The notes beneath the pieces are model-generated. The model saw only the letters and a list, made by a program, of their open reading frames with translations. It was not told where the DNA came from and ran no database searches. Of a DNA stretch of 64,000 bases, positions 33,611 to 42,237 are shown in pieces; position 1 is the first letter of the stretch; each line of letters starts with the position of its first letter. Source of the DNA: JBDWFY01 sp965275915 (GTDB taxonomy: Bacteria; Pseudomonadota; Alphaproteobacteria; Rhizobiales; Stappiaceae); assembly GCA_965275915.1 (NCBI GenBank), contig CBDHYI010000008.1, forward strand, positions 930,001 through 994,000. Direction: 5' to 3'. The translations under genes were made by a program, and so were the position numbers.

Positions 33611-34677
33611 AGCGCACGTTCAATCACTTCAAAAGCGGCATCGATCTGTTCGGTGGTGTTGTAAATATGAGGCGCAATGCGCATCACTTTGCCATCCGTT
33701 TCGTCTATGCCGGCAAGAGGTTCATCCCGTTGCGGGACAGGCCATTTAACGGTAATACCGGCATTTTCCAGACTGCTTTGTATGCGTGCATGGCTGCGCT
33801 TCGGGATTCTAAGGGCGATCGCCCCCGTTCCGACGGACGGATCAGTGAGCGGGTCCAGGCCCAGCCGATCTGCATGCGCTCTGACATGCTCTGCCCGGGA
33901 TCGGATTTCCGCCTGCGTCGTCTCCACGGTGCGCTCCAGCACCAGCCTCAGCGCCATCCCCTGGCCAAGCCGGACCGAGACCTTGAAGTCGCGTGGGGCC
34001 AGCGTATCCTCTTTCAGGGCCGGACAATGGTTCAGGATATTTTCCGATAGCCAGAAAATGGCTGTTTGTCTGGGGCCGCGCACCCATTTTCGCGTCGTTC
34101 CAACCAGTGCATCGCAGCCAAGCGTTTTGACATCGACCGGGACCTGACCCAGCGCCTGGGCTGCGTCGACAATGAACATGGTGTGCGGCGATCTTTGCAA
34201 TGCGCCAATCGCCTCAATCGGATAGTGAATGCCGGCAACGCTTGAGACCATAGGTGCAAAAACGGCAGCAACATCGTCGGCAAGCGTCGCCTGCCAGACG
34301 CCCAGGTCGGGTGCGGAAAAGTCGAGCGGCGGCAACACGTCGGCCGTCGCGCCGACATTTGCGGCAAGTGTTTTCAAGAGGTGGACATGCTCGCCCCATT
34401 CATGGGGCGCCATGAGCAAGCGTTTTCCCGCCATCGGCAGATGCGCAACGACCGACCGCCAGCCGATTGTGGTTGCGGGCTGAAATCCGACTTGAGAAAC
34501 CTCTCCGCCGATCAGCCGCGCCGCGTTCGCATGTGCTGCCTGAAGCTCATCCTGCACCATTTCGTAGGCCCGGTTGTGACCAACCTCAAGATCAAGCTCC
34601 AGATGTTCGATGATCCGGCGGATAACAGCGGCGTCCGGTGTTCCATGGCCTGCGGCATTAAAGTAGATGTCCTGCAC
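33607..34677 (-). CDS. Class V aminotransferase (PLP-dependent)
   Basis: 356 residues. The PLP fold shows IYFNAAGHGTPD at the N-terminus, MFIVDAAQALGQVPVD with the cofactor aspartate and glutamine, and the Schiff-base lysine in LVGTTRKWVRGPR. It resembles cysteine desulfurase/isopenicillin epimerase-like enzymes. I chose a GTG at 34677 with GGGAG eight bases upstream; the upstream frame (to a TTG at 34758) lacks homology-like sequence. Substrate unknown; no SUF or ISC genes nearby. Confidence 0.82.
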   Translation of the reverse strand: MQDIYFNAAGHGTPDAAVIRRIIEHLELDLEVGHNRAYEMVQDELQAAHANAARLIGGEVSQVGFQPATTIGWRSVVAHLPMAGKRLLMAPHEWGEHVHLLKTLAANVGATADVLPPLDFSAPDLGVWQATLADDVAAVFAPMVSSVAGIHYPIEAIGALQRSPHTMFIVDAAQALGQVPVDVKTLGCDALVGTTRKWVRGPRQTAIFWLSENILNHCPALKEDTLAPRDFKVSVRLGQGMALRLVLERTVETTQAEIRSRAEHVRAHADRLGLDPLTDPSVGTGAIALRIPKRSHARIQSSLENAGITVKWPVPQRDEPLAGIDETDGKVMRIAPHIYNTTEQIDAAFEVIERAL

Positions 34678-34863
34678 AGATGGGCTCCCATAGATGGTTC
34701 GGTGCGTGCATAACTTACGGCGGTGCTTCAGTTGTATGGCAATTTGGATAATCGCCAAGACCCATAAATGCCAGTTGGCGTCTTCGATAAGAAAGATTGA
34801 GTTGTTTCTGAGGGCGGATTGCAGCCGGATCTTTTCGAAGTGGAAATCGGATTGTTTTTCTCA

Positions 34864-35502
34864 TCACGCCCGATGCCCCGGCTCTCTGTGCCAGTGACCG
34901 ACGACTTCACCCAGATCAGGGATCCGTCCGTAAAGCGCAAAGATCACCGCTTCTGCAATCCATGCCTTGTCAACCACGGCTGTCCCTCCTTCGCCTGTGA
35001 TCTCATGGGGCGGACCGAACACCTGTCGCACGATAGCCGGGCCGGATGTGTTCATAAGAGTGCTCAGGGCCTGCTCGGGATGTGCCGGAAGGAAACGTGC
35101 GGGAAGAAACAAAAAGTCGACGACGGCTGCAATGTCTCTGGCACAGGCCGGATCCAGTTGACTGCTGATGAACCGGCACACGCCGGATGTCCCGTGTTCC
35201 AGGCGACGAGACATTGGTTTGGGCAACCGTTCGATATCGCAGTGCTTGAACCAGTCACTGAGCGTGACGGGTTGACCGAGGTCTTCAACAACGTGGCGGG
35301 TAACGATGTCGGCGATGTCGTTGCGGTGCGGAAATGCAATCTCGGTAATGGCTGTTCCGAGGTCGACATGATGTAAAACCAGTCGATGCCTGCGATCGGC
35401 GCAACAGGCCTTGGTCTGATCCAAAAACTCATGGATGGCGAGATCATCTCGCCAGTTTCTGCCGCCTTTGGCACTGGAGCGAGCATGTTGCCAAGAACGC
35501 AT
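34864..35502 (-). CDS. DUF6915 family protein
   Basis: 212 residues. The N-terminal 115 resemble the DUF6915 family: HARSSAKGGRNWRDDLAIHEFLDQTK, DRRHRLVLHH and VVEDLGQPVTLSDWFKH. The C-terminal 95 residues are not recognised. The ATG at 35502 has GGAGA six bases upstream, and that sequence lies inside the 3' arm of a 10-bp hairpin (35508-35548), so translation may be conditional. Function unknown. Confidence 0.72.
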   Translation of the reverse strand: MRSWQHARSSAKGGRNWRDDLAIHEFLDQTKACCADRRHRLVLHHVDLGTAITEIAFPHRNDIADIVTRHVVEDLGQPVTLSDWFKHCDIERLPKPMSRRLEHGTSGVCRFISSQLDPACARDIAAVVDFLFLPARFLPAHPEQALSTLMNTSGPAIVRQVFGPPHEITGEGGTAVVDKAWIAEAVIFALYGRIPDLGEVVGHWHREPGHRA

Positions 35503-35507
35503 TGTAA

Positions 35508-35548
35508 TCTCCGAATAAATTCAACCTGAGCGCGAATCTATTCGGAGA
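35508..35548 (-). promoter_or_regulatory. Hairpin sequestering the ribosome-binding site
   Basis: TCTCCGAATA (35508-35517) and TATTCGGAGA (35539-35548) are perfect 10-bp complements with a 21-base loop. On the minus-strand mRNA the 3' arm contains the GGAGA Shine-Dalgarno sequence of the DUF6915 gene, five bases before the ATG. Folding would hide it, as in RNA thermometers or leader switches. It could equally be a DNA operator. Confidence 0.5.
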
Positions 35549-35562
35549 ACGATAACGAAAAC

Positions 35563-36156
35563 TTACAAACGCACCTCAAACAGGATCACCACGCCATGCT
35601 GTTCTATCTGGACAGTGGAAAACCGTTTTTCCAGTGTTTCTACAAGAGCTTGTCTCGTATCTTCCGTGTTCGAGAAGATGCCTTTCCTATTGTAGAAATT
35701 CATCAGAGCCTGTGCCGGTGCGGAGCGCGGGGCGTCGCCCTGAACGATGGCGGCACCAAAGAGGACAGCATCTTTGTCCATAAACGGAACAACATGATCG
35801 AACATGACTGATTTTTCTGCGATGGACCCCGGTACACAGTGCAGCAGGCAGCACAGGGCGATGGAGGAGAATTTCTCGTCTATCGGCAAGGGGGCAAGCG
35901 CATTGGCGACGACTTTTTTCGGGCTGTAGCGGGCAATGCGCGCGGCCGCAGCGTCAAGGCTGTTCGGATTGAGGTCGGCAAGTGTGACGGATGGGCTGGC
36001 AGTTGGCCAACTGACTTTATCAAGGTAGTAGCCGGTGCCGACTCCGATATCGAGGTGACTGTTCGTGATGTTTCGTTGGTAAAGCGTTTTGATATGTTTC
36101 GTCGGGCAGCGCCAAAGAAAGCGATTGGAAAAGCCGAAGTTTCGTTTGATGCGTCT
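35563..36156 (-). pseudogene. SAM-dependent methyltransferase lacking its N-terminus
   Basis: An open frame of 197 codons after the stop at 36157 reads FGFSNRFLWRCPTKHIK, then SHLDIGVGTGYYLD (SAM-binding motif), VTLADLNPNSL, CLLHCVPGSIAEK and NFYNRKGIFSN. This is most of a class I methyltransferase of a family usually about 215-225 residues long. No ATG, GTG or TTG occurs before about 35889, which is past the SAM site, and the family's first 20-25 residues are missing. An ATG at 36173 exists in another frame (MKRPTEDASN) and would need a frameshift near 36120. Probably a truncated remnant, or a gene using a rare start. Confidence 0.7.
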
Positions 36157-36642
36157 TCAGTTGGCCGCTTCATTCAGCAGGCAGCGGGTCCGTGTCACAG
36201 TTGCATGTTCTCCAGGCCTGGCGGCGATAAACTCGATCTCGCCTTCACGGATCACACGACCGCTTTTATAGCCGTCGTCTGCGACATCGACCATATGAAG
36301 ATTGTAAGGCCCCCAGCCGATCATCCCCAGAAATTGCTCGTGAATTGTGACTTTCGTACCGTCTTCTTTCACGATTTTCTGGCCCGGTCGATCGATCTGT
36401 TCGTCCGGGATCTCCTCCCGGTCTCCGACCCAAACCATGTATCCCTTGAAAGCCGGTCCGACCTGCTCTTCGATGGTGAGTTCATATTCGTAAGGTCCAG
36501 TCAGAATATCGAAGAAATAGGCGCCATACTCGATGCTGCACGTCCAGTCGCCGACCATGTTGGGTGGTTTCTGATCAGTTTGGGCCTGCACTGCTGTCAC
36601 AGACAACAACACAGCCGCAACGGTTGGGATCGTGAATTTCAT
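36157..36642 (-). CDS. Secreted hypothetical protein
   Basis: 161 residues with a signal peptide (MKFTIPTVAAVLLSVTAVQA, cleavage near residue 20). The mature part is acidic and beta-rich (MVGDWTCSIEYGAYFF, PAFKGYMVWVGDREE, GEIEFIAARPGEHATVTRTRCLL) with two cysteines, suggesting a lipocalin-like or small beta-barrel fold. It immediately precedes the truncated methyltransferase in the same frame. Not recognised further. Confidence 0.65.
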   Translation of the reverse strand: MKFTIPTVAAVLLSVTAVQAQTDQKPPNMVGDWTCSIEYGAYFFDILTGPYEYELTIEEQVGPAFKGYMVWVGDREEIPDEQIDRPGQKIVKEDGTKVTIHEQFLGMIGWGPYNLHMVDVADDGYKSGRVIREGEIEFIAARPGEHATVTRTRCLLNEAAN

Positions 36643-36714
36643 GGAGGTTTACTCCGGTTTTGAATGGCTTCTACAGCAATCTGTTCAACCTAAAATTTCA
36701 GGCCGGACAACCCT

Positions 36715-38427
36715 CTATACCGTTGGTACTGTTTTTCGGTGCTCATCCGCCGCTGTTGCGATAGGTTCAAGCGGCGTCAGCCACCCGCGATAGTGCACAA
36801 GCAGACCGAACAATGGCAGGCTGATTCGGACGTCGAAATTGAAGCGGCCTTCATCGTCCTGAAATTCGCGCGTATCGGAACGTGGCAAAAGAAAGCGGGG
36901 CAGGGGAATGCCGGCGATTCGCCATTCGCTCACCAGCATTTTGGTCCCTTCTTCATCGGCCGTGACAGCGAGCGTAAAGCGCATCATGCCGAAGCCTTCG
37001 ATCACCTCCTGATTCGGGCCAAGCCGCATGTGGGAAAAGAAGCGTTTTCCTGCAAAATTGCGTGTCAGTTTTTCGCTTTTTCCCGAAGAGTCGCGGTCCA
37101 GCGTCACGGTAACAGGCACTTCGCGTCCCGTATTTGGCAGGCCGATAACCCAGGCACCGAGGCGGGCGGGCAGGGAGGTGCCACGGTCGATGTCGGCCTT
37201 GCCGTGCCAGACCGGCGGACTGTCGGCCCGGTGGAGCATCTGCAAGGCCGGCGGCATCCGCTGAAATACCGTCTCGCCAAGGGCCCGCTCGAACGGTGCA
37301 TGCTTTGTGCTTTTCGTCTGTTGATTGGTGGTGATGGCGTATGGCGCCATTTCCGCTTCGATCTCAGCAAGGGTCAGGCAGTCGTCTGCAAGCCGGGCGC
37401 CCGGTGTGAGAGGCCCCGACAGGAGTTTCCGGATGGCTGCTGCAGCCGGCAAAATGGGAACAAAAGGTCCTTCGCCGTTGCTTCCGACAAGAGACCAGTC
37501 TGACTGGCGGTAGGCGCCGTCCGCATCGATGCCGCCGATACGGACCAGCATGCCGCCCCGGTTCGACGTGGTGAGCCGGGTCAGTTGGCGCGCGGCCTTC
37601 AAAATACCGACAAGGGGGGCCAGGTCCCCGATCCATCCCATTTTCCGAAAAAGCGCCAGCGCTTCAATGCCCTTCTGCTCAAAGAAGGATTCAAGACCGG
37701 CATAAAATGCGACCCGGGAGCGGACCTGAAACTTTTCGCCAAGTCGATCCGCATCGACGGTGTCGACCCGGGCAACGCGTCGCCGACCGAGACCGGCCAT
37801 TTCAAGAGACCGGCCGTCCGTCCAGCCCTGAAGTTGTGTCGGGATGCCTTCCTCCCGGCCCGGAATTGGTTTGCCCGCATAGGTGAGTACGGCTTCTATG
37901 GCTGCACGGCCGACCTCGGTCCGCCCGCCGGGCGTGATGGCGAGATCGATTGTATCGATCCGCTGCCAATCGTGTGTGAGTGCAGACACGACCGCGCCGG
38001 ACAGGGCGGGTGTCGAACTGGCACCGGCAAGAGCGCACAGGCCTTTTTTTTGAGCCAGGGCGTCAAGCGCAGTGCTGTAACCTTGCAGGTAAGACCGTGC
38101 ATCGGCGATATCGACGATGTGGGCTCCGGCATTGAGCGCCGCCTCGGCAACGTGATAATCGGCAGTCTGAAACGGACCGGAGGCGTCGACGACGAGCCAG
38201 GGAGCGAGCCGGTTGAGCCTGTCTGCAAGGCCTTTGCGATGATCCAGGACCAGGCCGCCTATTTCGGCGGCGGGGAATTGCGTATTCAGCGCCTGAACGA
38301 GTCTGTCGATCGGGTCTTTTTGCCGGCCGGCTATTGTCAGGCTGATATCGGAAAGGCCGCTCAGATGATGCGCCAGTCTTTGGCCGAATACGCCCGTTCC
38401 GCCGATAAGGAGGATCGATTTTTTCAT
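36715..38427 (-). CDS. Saccharopine dehydrogenase-like/DUF4166 fusion protein
   Basis: 570 residues in two parts. Residues 1-350 are a Rossmann oxidoreductase of the saccharopine dehydrogenase type (ILLIGGTGVFGQRLAHHL, VVDASGPFQTADYHVAEAAL). Residues 385-555 form a DUF4166 domain (FQRMPPALQMLHRADSPPVWHGKADI, GPNQEVIEGFGMMRF). The start overlaps the DCC gene by four bases. A stand-alone DUF4166 protein is encoded two genes upstream, so the operon carries two DUF4166 domains. Substrate unknown; a membrane-lipid or sterol-like ligand is sometimes suspected for these fusions, which is speculation. Confidence 0.85.
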   Translation of the reverse strand: MKKSILLIGGTGVFGQRLAHHLSGLSDISLTIAGRQKDPIDRLVQALNTQFPAAEIGGLVLDHRKGLADRLNRLAPWLVVDASGPFQTADYHVAEAALNAGAHIVDIADARSYLQGYSTALDALAQKKGLCALAGASSTPALSGAVVSALTHDWQRIDTIDLAITPGGRTEVGRAAIEAVLTYAGKPIPGREEGIPTQLQGWTDGRSLEMAGLGRRRVARVDTVDADRLGEKFQVRSRVAFYAGLESFFEQKGIEALALFRKMGWIGDLAPLVGILKAARQLTRLTTSNRGGMLVRIGGIDADGAYRQSDWSLVGSNGEGPFVPILPAAAAIRKLLSGPLTPGARLADDCLTLAEIEAEMAPYAITTNQQTKSTKHAPFERALGETVFQRMPPALQMLHRADSPPVWHGKADIDRGTSLPARLGAWVIGLPNTGREVPVTVTLDRDSSGKSEKLTRNFAGKRFFSHMRLGPNQEVIEGFGMMRFTLAVTADEEGTKMLVSEWRIAGIPLPRFLLPRSDTREFQDDEGRFNFDVRISLPLFGLLVHYRGWLTPLEPIATAADEHRKTVPTV

Positions 38428-38843
38428 TGCTCCGACTCCGGCAAAACAAAGCGATGACGGGTTTCGGCATCCGGGGGCGCGCAGGTCCGGCGTTTACCGA
38501 ACAGGCGGTAGCGGTTGCGGGCAATCCGATCGTAGCACCAGTTGCGAACAGGCCCGGGCAGATATCTCGCAAACAGCAGCAACCGCACCGGTCCATTGAG
38601 ATGATGAGCAAGCGCGAGCACGCCGTCCGACTTTGGCAGTGCCTGTCCATGTTCGATGAAAAGGAAGCTCTCCGGATTGTCCGGATCGACACCATACTGC
38701 TTTGCAAGCGAACGGCCCTCATGGGACTGAATCGCAATAAAACGGATCAATGGTGCTTTTTCGTGTGCAAGCGTGTAGGCAACCGCACGGGAGCACAAAA
38801 CGCACACGCCGTCATAAAGCCAGATCGGTGTGGTGTCCCTCAT
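38424..38843 (-). CDS. DCC (DUF393) thiol-disulfide oxidoreductase-like protein
   Basis: 139 residues with the family motif IWLYDGVCVLC (DGxCxxC, two redox cysteines) and later FARYLPGPVRNWCYDRIARNRYRLFG with a further CAPP motif near the end. The fold is thioredoxin-like. Overlaps both neighbours by four bases, so it is translated with the DUF4166 genes and presumably acts on the same process. Confidence 0.87.
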   Translation of the reverse strand: MRDTTPIWLYDGVCVLCSRAVAYTLAHEKAPLIRFIAIQSHEGRSLAKQYGVDPDNPESFLFIEHGQALPKSDGVLALAHHLNGPVRLLLFARYLPGPVRNWCYDRIARNRYRLFGKRRTCAPPDAETRHRFVLPESEQ

Positions 38844-39535
38844 TGCTGCTCTTCCTGATAATGCCCGGCCTGGTAAATCAACTCGCCCAGCAGACGATGG
38901 CTTAAGGTGAGCGTGAAAAGGAAAGCATCTGCATCCGTTTCTTCATGTGTTACTCTAAGTTTTACCGGGAAGAAGATGCCGGGCAGCCGTATTTTCCAAT
39001 TGCCTATCTTCATGAAATACTGGTCGCTGCTGAAGACCAGGACACCGTCCTCCACTGAGGTTTTGAGCGCGATGCTGACTCCGGCGCCGATATATTCCTC
39101 AAGCCCGGTCGGGCCGCTAAAACGCTTGGCGGAATGGATAATCTGAGGAAATCCGTTTCTATTGCCATAGAGGCGGGTCCAGACCTGACCTTCCGTAGCG
39201 ACATCCTCGGTCACCGTGACAACGGACGGAACATTGACATCCCGGCTGATCGGCAGCGGTGCGCCGATCACACGCAATGCCTGACTGAGCAGACGACCGG
39301 CCCAGTTCATGCGCACCGCATCGATCAGCCCGACATAAACAGCGCTGGCACCGCCTTGAACGCGTTTTGAAAATCGCTTGCGCACATCCTCAGGAAGGCT
39401 GGCCCACTGGTCATCGCTCAGAAGTTTGCGGAATCGCAGATCGCCAAGCGTCGGCGTTGTGCCGATCGGACGTGCCGGCCGGTCATTCGGAGCATAAATA
39501 TCTGTTTTTTCCAATTTTTTTGCGGTGGTTTCCAT
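38840..39535 (-). CDS. DUF4166 domain protein
   Basis: 231 residues from the ATG at 39535 with GGGAG eight bases upstream. The DUF4166 domain covers about residues 32-225: FRKLLSDDQWASLPEDVRKRFSKR, GAPLPISRDVNVPSVVTVTED, RLYGNRNGFPQIIHSAKRFSGP. It is similar to the C-terminal half of the fusion protein downstream. The long open frame reaching 40120 overlaps the regulator gene and is not coding upstream of 39535. Confidence 0.83.
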   Translation of the reverse strand: METTAKKLEKTDIYAPNDRPARPIGTTPTLGDLRFRKLLSDDQWASLPEDVRKRFSKRVQGGASAVYVGLIDAVRMNWAGRLLSQALRVIGAPLPISRDVNVPSVVTVTEDVATEGQVWTRLYGNRNGFPQIIHSAKRFSGPTGLEEYIGAGVSIALKTSVEDGVLVFSSDQYFMKIGNWKIRLPGIFFPVKLRVTHEETDADAFLFTLTLSHRLLGELIYQAGHYQEEQQ

Positions 39536-39618
39536 GGTCGAACTCCCATGCGTCGAACCGGCAATAGTCAAGAAAGTAAACCGGCTAAGGGCACGAACTG
39601 TTCGAGCCCTTGGCAAAT

Positions 39619-40164
39619 CTAGTCTTTGTCTTTGCCTCCGGGCAGAAACGAAACGATTTTGGAGCCAAGCTTCAGAATCATCTGTCGTTTTGATTGCGGC
39701 ATTGACAGCATCTGGCTGTACCAACTGTCGACCGATGCGGTGAAATCGAGCATGTTCTGCAGCCGTTGGCGAGTCTCGTCGGAAACCGCGGGATCGCCTT
39801 CCGCTTCGCTGACACAGCTTCTGAGGGCGGAAAGTGCGGGGTCGATCTCCCGCGCCTTTCTTCCGGCGGCGATCCGTGCCGCAATTTCCCAGACATCGGT
39901 TTCGGCCTCGAAATGCTCCCGCCGGTCGTTCATTTTCGGTACGCGCCGGATCAGGTTCCAGGCCAGTAACTCTTTGATCGAATTGGAAACATTGGATCGT
40001 GCCATGCCGAGCCGTTCGGCAATGTCGTCCGCCGTAAGTGGGCGGTCGGCAAGATAAAGGAAGGCATGGATCTGGCCGATTGAGCGATTCACGCCCCATT
40101 TCCCACCAAGATCGCCCCATTGCAGAATAAAGCCTTCAACGGCTCCGGGCAGTCTGTCTGTCAT
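39619..40164 (-). CDS. GbsR/MarR-family regulator
   Basis: 181 residues with a winged helix-turn-helix (LTADDIAERLGMARSNVSNSIKELLAWNLIRRVPKMNDRREHFE) and the GbsR-type N-terminus (FILQWGDLGGKWGVNRSIGQIHAFLYL). It is the first gene of the DUF4166-DCC operon and likely represses it. A palindrome overlapping its predicted transcription start (40181-40200) supports autoregulation. No good Shine-Dalgarno sequence is seen, so translation may start on a very short leader. Confidence 0.86.
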   Translation of the reverse strand: MTDRLPGAVEGFILQWGDLGGKWGVNRSIGQIHAFLYLADRPLTADDIAERLGMARSNVSNSIKELLAWNLIRRVPKMNDRREHFEAETDVWEIAARIAAGRKAREIDPALSALRSCVSEAEGDPAVSDETRQRLQNMLDFTASVDSWYSQMLSMPQSKRQMILKLGSKIVSFLPGGKDKD

Positions 40165-40180
40165 TTCGGTATGTTCACTA

Positions 40181-40226
40181 ATTTCTGTCTTTACAGAAAT
40201 ATACGTAATTATGGTCCGAAATGCAA
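40181..40226 (-). promoter_or_regulatory. Promoter and operator of the GbsR-DUF4166 operon
   Basis: Reading the minus strand: TTGCAT (40221-40226) as -35, a 17-base spacer, TATATT (40198-40203) as -10, then the inverted repeat ATTTCTGT-CTTT-ACAGAAAT (40181-40200) directly downstream and overlapping the -10 edge. The position is ideal for repression by the dimeric GbsR/MarR protein encoded 17 bases later. Confidence 0.6.
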
Positions 40227-40272
40227 GACACCCCGGTCGGGTGGATGATTCAGGGTAAATGGAAGGACGCGT

Positions 40273-40818
40273 TTAATCCGGGACCGGCGCTTTCGTAAGA
40301 CCGGCAATGACCTTGATCTTTTCATGGTCAACCGTGATCGGATTTCCGTCCGGATCAAAGGCATTTTTAAAATCAAAAGCCCGCGCCGTCGGACCGTGAT
40401 CATGCAAGCCTTGATGCCGTTCCACCGCTTCCTGCCAGTCCGGCCTGTGATCCTCGGGTGGCCACCAGAGGACATAGGGCGGCCACTGAGGACGCATCAT
40501 CCAGTCTTTGCCGCGTTTTAGGGCCACAGCATGCAGCCCGAAATAGGAAAAGGCCATGGCGGATTCCATGTCCACCCAGAGCGACAGCGTGGACGGAGAC
40601 CAGCCATCGCCTTTTTCTTCATAGAAGCGCGGGAAGACCTGTGTGCCCCAGCTCGCCGGAGTCCCGCCGGTGTCGTAGCCCGATCGTCCGACAAGTCCCG
40701 GTGCCCTGTCCACAAGTGCCAGGATCCGGTCATCGAGCATATGAAAGCCGTCGTTGGCCGGATCTTCGGCGGGTTTTTCAAAAATACCGAATGCGTAGAG
40801 CGCGACGTGCCAGGCCAT
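40273..40818 (-). CDS. DUF3291 domain protein
   Basis: 181 residues, starting MAWHVALYAFGIF and containing WVDMESAMAFSYFGLHAVALKRGKDWM and YVLWWPPEDHRPDWQEAVERHQGLHDHGPT, characteristic of DUF3291, a dimeric alpha-beta-barrel-like fold related to antibiotic monooxygenase-type proteins. Function unproven. Monocistronic. Confidence 0.8.
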   Translation of the reverse strand: MAWHVALYAFGIFEKPAEDPANDGFHMLDDRILALVDRAPGLVGRSGYDTGGTPASWGTQVFPRFYEEKGDGWSPSTLSLWVDMESAMAFSYFGLHAVALKRGKDWMMRPQWPPYVLWWPPEDHRPDWQEAVERHQGLHDHGPTARAFDFKNAFDPDGNPITVDHEKIKVIAGLTKAPVPD

Positions 40819-41120
40819 AAAACAGCAACCTGTCGAAGGAGGGCGACAGCGGGCTTGTATCAGACATTGTACGGGGTCGGTGATCTTTTAGCGTCGGCGC
40901 GTGATCTGAAAAGCCCAAAAGGACGTTTTGGTGATGTGCAACACAGCTTTGAGCGATTTTCGTTCCCATAGTGTGTGCGACATCACACGAAACGGATCTC
41001 AATCGGGACATCAACGTGACGGAAACCGCTGTGCGTACCGGTTCACGCTGCGTTCATGTTGTTTTTTCTAGTGTGTCGGGGCGTGTGAGAGGTGCAGCTT
41101 TCAAAGCGTTGAGGACGGTC

Positions 41121-41651
41121 ATGACCCGTAGTTTCTTCTTCAGCATTCTTTCAGCCGTCGGCCTGTCGTTTCTGGCCGGCTCAGCCGTGGCGGCAACACC
41201 CGGCTTCACAACAGCCAATGTCAATCTGCGGGCCGGGCCAAGCACCGGCTACCCGGTGATCGTGACCGTTCCGAACGGTGCGCCGATCACCACCTATGGC
41301 TGCCTTGCCGACTATACGTGGTGCGATGTTTCCTGGCGCGGCGAACGCGGCTGGATGTCCGCATCCTATATATACATCACCTATAATGGCAGCCGCCGCG
41401 TTCTGACACCGGCTCTGGCGCCCGTGGTCGGTATCAATGTTGTCGTCTTCAACCGCAATTATTGGAACCGCTATTATGCCGGCCGGCCCTGGTACAACAA
41501 CTGGAACCGCTACTACCGGCGTCCGCGCCCCCCTGCGGCAGTACAACCGATCCAGCCGCCGGTCGCGCGTCCAGGCCGACCGCCCGCAGCCGTGCAGCCT
41601 GTTCGCCCGCCGCGTCCAGTCAGACCGCCGCGGCCCTTGCGTCAGCCATAA
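41121..41651 (+). CDS. Secreted SH3-domain protein with proline-rich tail
   Basis: 176 residues. The ATG at 41121 has GAGG six bases upstream and gives a clean signal peptide (MTRSFFFSILSAVGLSFLAG, cleavage near AVA). A bacterial SH3 domain follows (ANVNLRAGPSTGYPVIVTVPNGAPITTYGCL, WCDVSWRGERGWMSASYI). The C-terminus is aromatic then rich in Pro-Arg (RPPRPVRPPRPL). This layout is common in rhizobial envelope proteins that may bind peptidoglycan. A terminator follows. Confidence 0.83.
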   Translation: MTRSFFFSILSAVGLSFLAGSAVAATPGFTTANVNLRAGPSTGYPVIVTVPNGAPITTYGCLADYTWCDVSWRGERGWMSASYIYITYNGSRRVLTPALAPVVGINVVVFNRNYWNRYYAGRPWYNNWNRYYRRPRPPAAVQPIQPPVARPGRPPAAVQPVRPPRPVRPPRPLRQP

Positions 41652-41694
41652 GCGACCGTACGGTATCTCCGGATACCAGCGGGGTAAAAAGCAG

Positions 41695-41728
41695 CCGCCC
41701 GTGCGCTCGATCGCCGGGCGGTTTTCTT
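41695..41728. terminator. Bidirectional Rho-independent terminator
   Basis: CCGCCCG (41695-41701) pairs with CGGGCGG (41715-41721). On the plus strand it is followed by TTTTCTTG, and on the minus strand by CTGCTTTTTAC. It therefore terminates the SH3 gene and the convergent isoprenylcysteine methyltransferase-like gene. Confidence 0.8.
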
Positions 41729-41743
41729 GTCTGCTCCGGACGG

Positions 41744-42187
41744 TCAGAGCCAGCGCCGCACCCGTTTGCAATAGTCTTCGTAGTCTGAACCGAATGTGGC
41801 AAGCATGACGGCTTCTTCGCGGCGGATATACCAGAGGTCCATGATGAGAAAGAAAGCGGCTGCAATGACAAGGTCAGCCGCCGACCCGAGGTAGATGGCT
41901 AATCCGGTCAGAAGGAGCACCTGCCCAAGATACATTGGATTGCGGGAGACGCGGTAAAGCCCGCTCGTAACAAGTTTGTCGGGCTTGCGCATCGGATTGA
42001 TGTTGGTTTTGGCGGCCCGGAACGACATGATTGCACGCCCGCCGACAACGATGCCGCCAAGGAAGATGATTATACCGATCCTGTTGTCGGGCGATCCGAT
42101 CCATTGCGGCGAATTGAACAGGCCGTGAACGATTGCCATCAAGGTGATCGCCAGAAGAAGCAAAACGGGTGGGGGCAGCGTCTTCAT
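41744..42187 (-). CDS. Isoprenylcysteine carboxyl methyltransferase-like membrane protein
   Basis: 147 residues with four membrane helices and the conserved C-terminal motif LVTSGLYRVSRNPMYLGQVLLL and RREEAVMLATFGSDYEDYCKRVRRWL of the ICMT/PEMT superfamily, which uses SAM inside the membrane. In bacteria these act on lipids or small molecules; the substrate is unknown. Monocistronic, upstream of a shared terminator. Confidence 0.85.
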   Translation of the reverse strand: MKTLPPPVLLLLAITLMAIVHGLFNSPQWIGSPDNRIGIIIFLGGIVVGGRAIMSFRAAKTNINPMRKPDKLVTSGLYRVSRNPMYLGQVLLLTGLAIYLGSAADLVIAAAFFLIMDLWYIRREEAVMLATFGSDYEDYCKRVRRWL

Positions 42188-42237
42188 GCGGCGCGTCTCC
42201 TGCTGTGCATTTGCGGCATTGATTCAGACTTTCCGGA

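Noticed and set aside
33607..34677. Class V aminotransferase as a cysteine desulfurase of an ISC/SUF system
   Set aside because: No ISC or SUF genes nearby and no clear catalytic cysteine loop; left as a general PLP enzyme.
35839..36663. 274-codon plus-strand open frame
   Set aside because: Antisense to the secreted protein and the methyltransferase remnant, whose motifs (SAM site, signal peptide) are convincing on the other strand.
39536..40120. Upstream extension of the DUF4166 frame
   Set aside because: It overlaps the GbsR-type gene in another frame and lacks domain-like sequence; the ATG at 39535 has a good ribosome-binding site.
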